From Melastoma dodecandrum (lineage: Eukaryota; Streptophyta; Magnoliopsida; Myrtales; Melastomataceae), in NCBI GenBank assembly GCA_029817715.1, contig JARUPY010000538.1, positions 4,278,001 to 4,342,000 of the forward strand: DNA of 64,000 nucleotides, given 5' to 3'. Each line of letters opens with the position of its first letter. The first letter of the stretch is position 1. The translations under genes and the position numbers were made by a program. Under the pieces are notes generated by a model. The model made no database searches, was not told where the DNA came from, and saw only the letters and a program-made list of their open reading frames with translations. Positions 51,333 through 60,841 of the stretch are shown here, one piece after another.

Positions 51333-52272
51333 ATGGCGAAGGGCAACAGGCCATCGTCCAACTTCCACGTCCAGGTAAGCTCCTTCCGACCGTACCCCTG
51401 TGAGAAAGCATGTCGGATTAGGGTAGAGTTATGGTCCGGAACTGGCGTATCGCCGGGCCGCGCTGGCTACGAGGTTACTTTCGACGTCCGTCTACACACA
51501 AACCTCCAGCTTCAACAGGGTAACGGAGGGTGGGTGCGTGATCTGCGTGTTACGTTGCTGCAAATGCTAGGTATGGAGCCTCAAATAGACGAAAACAACT
51601 GTGCGCCCACCGTTGAACGTCTGCTCCGGTTCTTGCACCTGCCACTACTCAACCTTCTGCGTCCGGGGACCAATAGGATACAACTCCAGCTAAACAGGCC
51701 GTCCCTTCGTGTAACAACCTCGTTATTCGAGAACAAAATATTTCAGCTGCGTCTCCAGCTCGAAGTGTTCGACGACTCGCCGGTGTGGAAGCTCATGTTA
51801 AATGACACCCGAGGGACGGTCGACCTGGTGCTTGCACAGGGCGTCGGTGATTCGGACATGCAAAAGGAGATGTCTGTCCTCGTTTGGAACTGCCCAAACT
51901 ACCGTAACAAATACTCCTTCGTCAACGCTGCTGTTGAACTCTTCACCGTCCAGAACACGTGCATGGCGGTGGTCCGTAATATCCCGTCCACCGCACTGAA
52001 CGATGCAGCCAGCTTATGCGAGCAGTTTCCATTCAGCGACCATCACGTTCTGCATTCTTGGCAAGGCGGCGCCCTCGTCCTGTGGCGACGCCAACGGATC
52101 AGCATTCATTTCTTCGAGGAGATGGTCGCAACGGCGAGTGCTATCGTTATGGTACGTGTACGCCTACTCAACCCAAATAACTTTCCATTCGACCTTCATG
52201 CGCTCGTAACACATCTGCGTTGTATGTATGTCTACACAGGACTACCTGAGGAACCTCTTCTCCGACTTGTGA
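51333..52272 (+). CDS. unknown gene B, intact two-exon gene in the large element
   Basis: Unknown function. Exons 51333-52151 and 52240-52272 give 283 residues; phase-0 GT-AG intron (GTTATG|GTACGT ... CTACACAG|GACTAC). The start ATG sits in AACCATGGCG, a good plant initiation context. The sequence is Leu/Arg-rich with alternating beta-like segments: FRPYPCEKACRIRVELWSG (residues about 18-36), GYEVTFDVRLHTN, GGWVRDLRVTLLQMLG, FLHLPLLNLLRPGTNRIQLQ, FENKIFQLRLQLEVFDD, LNDTRGTVDLVLAQGVGD, LHSWQGGALVLWRRQRISIH, FFEE, ending DYLRNLFSDL. No transmembrane segment, signal peptide or catalytic motif seen. It could be a transposon accessory protein, a captured host gene, or a domesticated one. Intact, unlike its three neighbours in the element. 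Confidence 0.7.
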
Positions 52273-52836
52273 AAATTAAGGACTCTTCGTGCTAGACGTA
52301 ATTCCCTTTTGTAGAACGTGTGTGACTACGGTATGTCAACGCCCTGGCGGGGTTCCAAGCCGCATCATAACATCGCGGCCAACAATTTTTGGGCACCTCG
52401 CATCCTCTGTGTGCTTTTGCGTTGTAATATCCCTTACGAACGTCGGAATTGTGTAGTCCCCTTTAATATCGCCGTGGACTTCATGGTGTCCTCGGGAGAA
52501 CATAACCTGCAGTTCGACTTGGTTTCCTACAATTCCTGTGACCCCCTTTCACCAACTTCCAAGTCACCGTTACCCCGACTTTCTTACCTGCCTCAGCAAC
52601 TCGTCCTCACCGCGATCTCCCTACATCGCAGGCTTCGAATCGCAAATGCGTGGGTGCCCGTCACTGGCCGCAAGTATCTACACAAGCTGAGGATCGGTTT
52701 CCCGGCCAATAACGTGCCCCAGACCCTAGCTGAGCTGGGAACGCACAAACTCACTTTTAATGGGCAAAATGGTAATATCTTCCCCAAGGCAGGATTGGAG
52801 TTAGGCTAGGAGTTAGGCTACTGCGAATTACTAATT
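52273..52836. other. 3' flank of gene B
   Basis: A plus-strand open frame of about 160 codons ends at 52809 without an ATG at its start and with no recognisable domain. Not called as a gene. Confidence 0.3.
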
Positions 52837-53737
52837 ACTAACTACAATGTTAGTACAATGTAGTAATGGTTGCCGTTTATGTACTAATGGTTACTGTTTA
52901 TGTACTAGTACAATTAGTAAAATGTATTAGTGGTTACTGTATTTGTATTGGTACTACTACATGTAAAATGTACTAATGTACACTGCTTTTTTACTAGTAC
53001 AGTTACTACAATATACTAATTGTCACTGTTTTCGTACTATTAATGGTTTGTACATTGTACTAATGGTTCTGTTTTTGTACTAATACACTTAATACAATGT
53101 ACTAATTGTCACTGTTTTTGTACTAGTAATGGTTTGTACAATGTACAAAACTTTTTCAGTACATTATTAGTTCATTACATGTGTACTATTTGGTACAAAA
53201 CAGAAACAGTGATTTTTAGTACAATGTACTAAGTGTACCAGTACAAAAACTGTACCATTAGTACAATGTACTAACTGTACTAGTACAAAAGCAGTGTACA
53301 TTAGTACATTGCACTACCTGTACTAGTACAAAAACAGTACCCATTAGTACACTTGTAATTACTGACGATGAACTAGCTATAGTATTAGTACATTGTACTA
53401 CTAGTCACTGTTTTTGTACTAGTAATGGCTAGTACATTGTACTAAAAATCACTGTTACTGTTTTGTATCAATTAGTACACCTGTAATGTACTAAAAATGT
53501 ACTAAAAAAATTTTGTACATTGTACCAACCATTACTAGTACAAAAACAGTAACCATTAATACATTGTACTAATTGTACTAGTACAAAAACAGTGACCATT
53601 AGTATATTGTACTAACTGTACTAGTACAAAAACAGTACCCATTAGTACATTGTACTAACACTGTAGTTAGTACATCGTTAGTAATAAAAACTGTACTAAT
53701 TGGTGTTAGTACATTGTACTAAATCAGGGTCGGAATT
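52837..53737. repeat. right palindromic GTAC array
   Basis: About 900 bp of repeats built from TTAGTACAATGTACTAA and GTTACTGTTTTTGTACTAGT words in alternating orientation. It appears as two foldback units (about 52837-53375 and 53376-53737). Words match the left array at 42077-42220. Confidence 0.85.
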
Positions 53738-54229
53738 AGTGCAATGCGGGGGGACGTACCACGCACGGGACGTCAGCCGCTCCCGCAGCAGAAGCTGTTC
53801 TTTTGCAATAAGAGTTTTGGAAAAAGCTGGCTACTGAGGAAAAGTTCCCTCTTTTAAATGTAATATAAAATAATTATTTTAAAAATGTGATTCTTTCTAT
53901 TGTCTCTCTTTCATTTTCTTTCATCAATGCAAAGCTGTTTATTCCTGACTCTCTCTCTCTCTCTGGGTGTTTCTTTCCAACTCCCACGCCTTGTCAAGAA
54001 CAAACAATACGAACCAATCAAAAAGTAAGGAAAAGAGGCATTCCCCGGTCTATCTATTCTCATGATCATGATGAGAGAGAGCGAAGTGTGTGTCCACTTC
54101 TCCCTTGAAGAGAGCAGAAGCTCCGTCTGCAATTGTGTGTTTGCCAATACCAACTAGAGGATTTCTACTGTGTTGTGCTGCTAAATAAAAAAGAAAAAAT
54201 GAAATCAATCATATGCAAACCGAAAGCGC
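53738..54229. other. spacer between the two repeat structures
   Basis: Short GC-rich start (53745-53800), then AT-rich with a (CT)n run near 53950. No gene. Confidence 0.35.
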
Positions 54230-55655
54230 CTAACGGTACGTGCACGTAACTGTTACGTTGTTTACCAAAATTGACTTTTTTTTAGTAAACTTTACTAAAA
54301 ATCGACATTTTTTTTTAGTATCGTTAGTAAAAAGTTGTATCGAGTTTAATAAAGTTTACTAATTTATCACTGTTCACAGTTAGTAAAGTTTACTAATTCG
54401 CGTTTAGTAAAGTTGCCCGGCAATTTCCAGATTATTTTAGTAACCGTTTACGAAAAATATCGGTGATTTCCATATTTTTTTAGTAATCGTTACTAAAATA
54501 TCACTGTTCAAGTTTAGTAAACGGTTACTAAACTTTTTAGTAAATTTGTCCTCCGATTTACTAAACGTAGTTTAGTAACTTTCCCTAAACTTGAACAGTG
54601 ATATTTTAGTAATGGTTACTAATTTTATTTAGTAAAATTTCAAATTTTAGTAATTTTTTCGGTTCGCCGTCCAACGATTTTTAATGCTTTACTAATTTTA
54701 TAAGCTAAATTAGTAAATTATTATTTAACATAGTAAAATCGTTAGTAAATTACTAAAATCGTCTTTTTTCGTAATCGTTTACTAAGTTTTGAGCGAAATG
54801 TGCTGAAAATTTAGTAAACGGTTACTAAAATTTTTAGTAATTTACTAAACAGAACAGTACATTCCGAACCTAAAACCGAACCTATTTTCAGTGTGAAATT
54901 AGCATTTTATCCCTGCGGTAAAATGGAAATTACAGGGACTACTGGAAATTCGTAAAAGATTTTGTAATTTTACCGCAGGGGTAAAATGGTAATTTCACAC
55001 TGAATATATGTTCGGTTTTAGGTTCGGAATGTACTGTTCTGTTTAGTAAATTATTAAAAATTTTAGTAACCGTTTACTTCAGCACATTTCGCTGAAAACT
55101 TAGTAAACGATTACGAAAAAAAGACGATTTTAGTAATTTACTAACGATTTTAGTATTATAAACAATAATTTACTAATTTAGCTTATAAAATTAGTAAAGC
55201 ATTAAAAATCGTTCGACGGCGAACCGAAAAAATTACTAAAATTTGAAATTTTACTAAATAAAATTAGTAACCATTACTAAAATATCACTGTTCAAGTTTA
55301 GGGAAAGTTACTAAACTACGTTTAGTAAATCGGAGGACAAATTTACTAAAAAGTTTAGTAACCGTTTACTAAACTTGAACAGTGATATTTTAGTAACGAT
55401 TACTAAAAAAATGTGGAAATCACCGATATTTTTCGTAAACGGTTACTAAAATAATCTGGAAATTGCCGGGCAACTTTACTAAACGCGAATTAGTAAACTT
55501 TACTAACTGTGAACAGTGATAAATTAGTAAACATTACTAAACCCGATACAACTTTTTACTAACGATTTTACTAAAAAAGGTCGATTTTTAGTAAAGTTTA
55601 CTAAAAAAAGTCGATTTTAGTAAACAACGTAACGGTTACGTGCACGTATCGTTAG
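54230..55655. mobile_element. 1.43-kb near-perfect inverted repeat (foldback element)
   Basis: Two arms of about 700 bp separated by a loop of about 30 bp (around 54934-54962). The left end CTAACGGTACGTGCACGTAA matches the inverted right end CTAACGATACGTGCACGTAA with one mismatch. Arms are built of repeated TTTAGTAA/TTACTAAA and AACTTGAACAGTGATATTTT words and keep matching up to the centre (CCCTGCGGTAAAATGG against its inverse near 54971-54987). No coding and no clear target duplication. The shape fits a foldback/Mutator-like MITE. If transcribed it would give a long hairpin. Confidence 0.85.
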
Positions 55656-57545
55656 CCGCTTCTAAATGGGACACATATTCTCTCTCTCGGTCTTAACCTC
55701 TAATGCAACAACCGATAAGAAGAAAAAAAGAACCCCCTTTTCCTTTTTTCTTTTTTTTTTTCCAAGGCAAAAAACCAAAAGGCTTTCCGTGTCATTATTC
55801 TCTCCGGAAGCTTTTCGTTGTCCCTTTTCCTTCTCCTCCTCCTTCTTCTTCTTCCCCTTTTTGGAAAGTTGAGTTGAATGCTTATGTGTAAAGTATTAAA
55901 AAGGCTCCAAAAATTAGTGCCTACGCAACATAATAAGTTAAATGGCAAGACCCTGTAAAATTAATTGTCCTGATCCTTACAACAACATTTTCTTTTAGCA
56001 AATGGGGAATTAATTAAGTCTGGCAATGAATGGTTTGGCCGAATTTTTCCTCCTATCCATTGGTAAATGGATTATGGTCAAAGGGGAACGAACATCTCGG
56101 TCTTTACTTTTCTCGCAAGTTGTGAAGATAAGGCGACAAGATCACACGGTATTTCATTCCCGTGTGTACATTGAATTATGTGAACGATTTCGAATGCCCC
56201 CCGGTCCTCGTGGTGAAACCAAGTTGAGGCCCCGAAAGTGAGCGTCATGCAGCCCTGACCGCTTCTAGTTGCCAAGTTGCTTCCACCCCACCCTCCTTCG
56301 ACCCATCTCGCCATCCCGTTAATCGTAATGACGCCGCCGCGTGTAATGATGCCGGAGACATGATTTCATTGCCAGTGGGTCGTGTAGTTTGGAAAGGCGG
56401 AAGATGAAAGCAGTACGAGAGTTCCATGAGAAAGGGTAAGATCCCCCATCCGGGGGTAGGTTTTCTTCATAATTAATTAGAGTTCCATGATTGAGAGAAA
56501 GGGAAGGAGGCGTGTGATGATGCATTTCTTCATATGTATATTTAAATATAAAAGAGGAGAGATGGATGAGGAGGTCATTTTGTTTGTTTCGGTCTTCTGT
56601 CCACTAAATGGCTGGGGGAAAAGGAGCCGGAGGAAATCGTTTCAGGGCCTCCTCGATGCTCTTTCGCTGTCCACGGATGACCCCGTGAAGGAGTGTTTAG
56701 CCACACCAGGAGTTATGTCTTTAAAGGAGAAGAAGAAGAAGAAGAAGAAGAAGAAGAAGAAGAAGAAGAAGAAGAAGAAGAAGAAGAAGAAGAAGAGGAA
56801 GAAATGGGAAAAGCAAGAAATTGTTGGTTTCTCATTCCACGCTCATTTCCCCCCATGAGAATAAGGTGAGGCCCGGCTTTGGAATGATCGAAATGTTCTT
56901 TATGATAAGAACAAGAGGAAGGACAATTAATCGTATCATATCATAGACCATGGTTTGGGTGTCGTTTTCATTTTTGTCTGGCAATTATAATGGAGGCCCG
57001 GGAGGAGATGGCATTTTTATTTAGAACAACAAAAACTTTTTAAGGAAGTGTGAAAACAAAATGACATGAAGGATCTCGTGAGGGAAAGAAACCACCACCA
57101 TCCCCTCCTCACCCTCACCCCACCTTTTTGGATACACATCCTACTCTTACTACTAACTTCTTCTCTTCTGTTCTGATCCCCACTTTTACATCTACTTCTA
57201 CTTCCTCCATCTATCTTTCTTTGTATAGAAAGGATGAGGAACCTTTTTCTTTTGTCCATCTTCCGGAAGGCGACATAAAAAGCCAAGAGTTAAACTAACT
57301 CCCCCCCCCCCCCAATGAGCAAAACACAACCCCCCCCATGAAGGAGAAGAAGGAAAGGAAGAGGAGTTGTCGGAGTTGATGATGACGACGATGTTGTTTA
57401 TCAAGTCTCTCCCTTCCCACCACCACTTGCCACCCAGGAAAACTTAACCCAACCTCTGTTCCATCATTTCTTGAATCAAAATCCAATCTTTCCCTCTTCT
57501 TGGTATTTGATCCATATCATCCCCCCCCCCCCCCACCCACCCCAG
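55656..57545. other. SMAX1-like upstream region
   Basis: Intergenic, with a long (AAG)n tract at 56728-56802 and poly-C runs (57301-57314, 57521-57534) in the probable 5' UTR. No gene supported. Confidence 0.45.
56728..56802. repeat. (AAG)n microsatellite
   Basis: About 24 AAG units with one interruption near the 3' end. Confidence 0.95.
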
Positions 57546-60500
57546 ATGAGAGCTGCTGGTCTCACCACCATCCATCAGACCCTCTCCCCCGACGCCGCCT
57601 CCATCCTCACCCTCTCCATCGCCGAGGCCTCCCGCCGCAACCACACCCACACCACCCCTCTCCACGTCGCTTCCACCCTCCTCTCCTCCCCCTCCGGCTA
57701 CCTCCGCCAGGCCTGCATCAAATCCCACCCCAATTCCTCCCACCCCTTGCAGTGTCGTGCCCTCGAGCTCTGCTTCTCCGTCGCGCTCGAGCGTCTCCCC
57801 ACCACCTCCCCATCCTCCTCTGCCGCCTCGTCGTCATTCCCCGATGCCCCCGTTTCCAATGCCCTCATGGCAGCCCTCAAGCGCGCCCAGGCTCATCAGC
57901 GCCGCGGCTGCCCTGAGCACCAGCAGCAGCCCCTTTTGGCAGTTAAGGTCGAGCTGGAGCAGCTCGTCATATCCATCCTCGATGACCCTGGCGTTAGTCG
58001 CGTCATGCGTGAGGCTAGGTTCTCCAGCCCAGCTGTCAAAGCCACCATCGAGCAGTCACTGAACGGCTCTTGTTCGCCCCCCTCAGATTCCACCATCTCC
58101 ACGTCCATCAGTCCCGCGAAATTCGGCACGGCAGTTCGGCAGGCGGCGCCACCTGTGCAATCACGGAGCTTGTACTTGAATCCAAGGCTGCAGCAGCAGC
58201 AGCAACAACAACAAGGATCGGTTGTGTGCAGTGGCAGACAAGGGGAGGACAAAGTCAACAAGGTTGTCGATGTATTGATGCGGGGAAGGAGGAGGAACCC
58301 GGTGTTGGTCGGTGAGACGGAGCCAGAGTCCGTGGTGAAGGAGTTGTTGAGGAAGTTAGCAGGGAAAGAATTAGGTGATGGGTTGCTGAGAAATGTCGAG
58401 GTGTTGAAGTTCGATAAGGAGTTTGGATCCGAGAAAGAGATTATGATCGCTAAACTGAAGGAATTCGCTGATTTAGTGGCCATCAGATTGGGTGGTGAGG
58501 GTGGTGTGGTGATAGATTTGGGTGATTTGAAGTGGCTAGTCGAGCAGCCGCCCGCGGTCAGGGAAGCAGCCTCATCGTTGCTGCCGAAACATCAGCAGTC
58601 GGTGTCGGATAAGGGGAAATTGGTGGTGGCTGAAGTGGGGAAGCTGCTGGCGAGATTAAAGAAGGGCAACGGCGATCGGGTGTGGTTGATCGGGACAGCC
58701 ACTTGGGAAACATACTTGAGGTGTCAGGTCTATCATCCTTCAATGGAGAACGATTGGGATTTGCAGGCAGTTCCCATCACGGCGAGAGCTCCTGGCTCAG
58801 GATTGTTTCCAAGGTATGCCGAAACATTACTTTTTGACAAGATGAATCGGGTGGTGTTCGGAGTTCTGTTTTCTTACAGAGGAGTCCGATATTAATGAAA
58901 TCATGATACGTGCCTTCTCAGGTTGGTGGAAAATCCTTCGACACAACCAGGGTCCTTGTCCTCATTAAGGAGCTTTGTGCCCGGTGACTCTGCAGCACCT
59001 CCTAGACAATTGCGGGAGAACCTGGATCCTGCTCGTAGAACTGGCAACTGCCCTGAGTGCACCCAGAAGTGCGAGCAAGAAGTCGCAAAACTTGCTATTG
59101 GCGATGCCGAGAAGTCTCCTTCAAAAGTTGAATCTGAAGCTGGCAGGACGCAGCTGCCTCAGTGGTTGCGAAATGCGAAATTGGCATCATCATCGCTGGT
59201 ATGTCCCGAACGTGGCTAACGAATGAAGTTGAGATATCTTCTTTTAATTTGCTAGGCATGATTATTTTGCTCTGTCAATTCATTGTTCAGCAGCAGAAAA
59301 CACTGGAGATACAAAGCAAATGGAAGGAAACGTGTCTGCGCACACATCCCGCCTTTCACCAGCCTGGGGTTCCTGAGAAGATTGCTCCCATGCCTCGCTT
59401 GATGACGGGATTCTGCAGACCGAAGCCATTGTTGATGCAGCAATTCCAGCCTAAACCAACAATCAATAGATGTTTCTGGGAGTCTTTGCAATTAAATTTG
59501 GTTGCGCCGGCATTCCCCCCTCAGCCGGTGGCTAACCCACCTGTCCAGACGGAGTTGGTCCTTGGTCCGACTAAGGACCTGTTGGGCGTGATATCCTCTG
59601 AGCCGCAGAAGAAGCTGAGCGCCACCCAGATTGAGAAACTGCTGGGTGGATCTGACATCGACTCGTTCAAGAAGCTTCTGAAGGGTCTAGTCGAGAAGGT
59701 CTGGTGGCAGCGGGAGGCGGCTTCGGCCATTGCGACAATCATGACCCAGTGCAAGCTGGGTACGGGGAAGCAGCGCAGATCTGGATCGAAAGGCGATACG
59801 TGGCTCTTGTTTGCTGGTCCTGATCGCGTGGGCAAGAGGAAGATGGCTTTGGCTCTTTCCGAGCAGGTCTGTCAGGCTGGCCCCACGATTATTTCCTTCG
59901 GATCTCGATCCAGTGATAGGGGGTCAAACATGAGCTTTCGTGGGAAGACTGTATTGGACCGGATCGCCGAGGCCGTGAGGAGGAATCCCTTCTCCGTTAT
60001 CATGCTCGAAGATTTCGACGAGGCGGGCATCCTCGTGCGCGGAAGCATCAAGAGAGCGATGGACTCTGGCAGGATTTCAGATTCTTACGGTCGAGAAATC
60101 AGTCTAGGCAATGTCACTATAATCCTCGCCGTCAATTGGTCCCTGGACAGCAACAAGGATTCGCCAAAGGACATCATGCTTGGAGAGGAGAAGCTCGAGA
60201 CTTTGGCGAGAAGTAGCTGGCAGTTGAAGCTTTCTGTTAGCGAGAGGACGCCCAAACGCCGAGCAAACTGGCTGGACGATAACAGGCTCACAAGGCCTCG
60301 AAAGGACATGGGTTTGTGTCTAGGATTCGACCTGAATGAAGCCGCAGACTCGGAGGAAGGAAGGGCAGATGGGTCCCGCAACTCGAGCAATCTTACAGTC
60401 GAGCGAGAGGCCAAGAATGCCCTCCACAGAAGGCGCCCTTCATCAGCCTCGTTCGTGTGCAAGGAGCTCATCAATCACGTGGATAACACGATCGACTTTG

Positions 60501-60841
60501 CCGCGGTTGATTTCTCCCCTTTCATGCGCGAAACCATCATTTCCATCGGGAAGATGTTCGCGAGCATTGTAGGCGATCACGTATCAATCGACGTAAACGA
60601 GGAGGCCGTTCAAAAGATCATGGGTGGGATATGGCTAAGCGAAACCGGGGTGGAGGAATGGATGGAGGGCGTACTCATCCCTTGCTTCCACAAGCTGAGG
60701 ATGCAACTGCCGGCTACCGCGGGCATGTCTTCTGACGAGCCCTTGTTCGCCAAGCTGGAGACAGTCAACGAGGATCCGGACGATGGCCGGCCAGAGGGAG
60801 ATTGGCTTCCTAGTAATATCAAGGTAGCGATACAAGTTTAA
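57546..60841 (+). CDS. SMAX1: SMAX1-like (SMXL) ClpB-like transcriptional repressor
   Basis: Repressor of karrikin/KAI2-ligand signalling, degraded after SCF-MAX2 recognition; nuclear. Exons 57546-58813, 58922-59198 and 59291-60841; phases agree; 1031 residues. The double Clp-N domain (residues 1-165) is SMAX1-type: TIHQTLSPDAASILTLSIAE, HTTPLHVASTLL, SHPLQCRALELCFSVALERL, SNALMAALKRAQAHQRRGCP. Middle: RRRNPVLVGETEP, VVIDLGDLKWLVEQPP, WLIGTATWETYLRCQVYHPS. C-terminal ATPase-like part: GPDRVGKRKMALAL (degenerate Walker A), the FRGKT degron loop needed for hormone-induced degradation, VIMLEDFDEA (Walker B-like), RGSIKRAMDSGRI. EAR repression motif LGFDLNEAAD, which recruits TOPLESS. It fits SMAX1/SMXL2 rather than SMXL4/5 or SMXL6-8. 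Presence of the RGKT loop argues for normal turnover. The ATG at 57546 is the family start. The poly(A) signal AATAAA is at 60935-60940. Confidence 0.95.

Larger units (their letters stand above)
42077..53737. mobile_element. putative composite Mutator-like element with ULP1, transposase and unknown genes
   Basis: An 11.7-kb interval flanked by arrays of the same palindromic GTAC-rich motif (42077-42220 and 52837-53737). In order it holds a ULP1-like protease gene (+), a FAR1/MULE transposase gene (-) and a tandem pair of unknown paralogues (+). Association of ULP1-like proteases with Mutator-like elements is established in plants. The left array and the inner part of the right array (about 52837-53160) are in opposite orientation, consistent with terminal inverted repeats; the rest of the right array may be a second foldback unit. 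Outer ends and target duplication are not defined. Both core genes are broken, so the element is probably not autonomous. Confidence 0.65.

Noticed and set aside
52318..52809. Open frame of about 160 codons after gene B
   Set aside because: It lacks an ATG at its start, has no recognisable motif, and resemblance to sequence downstream of gene A is too weak to claim.
57444..57743. Gly-rich minus-strand frame over the SMAX1-like start
   Set aside because: It is the antisense shadow of the biased first exon.
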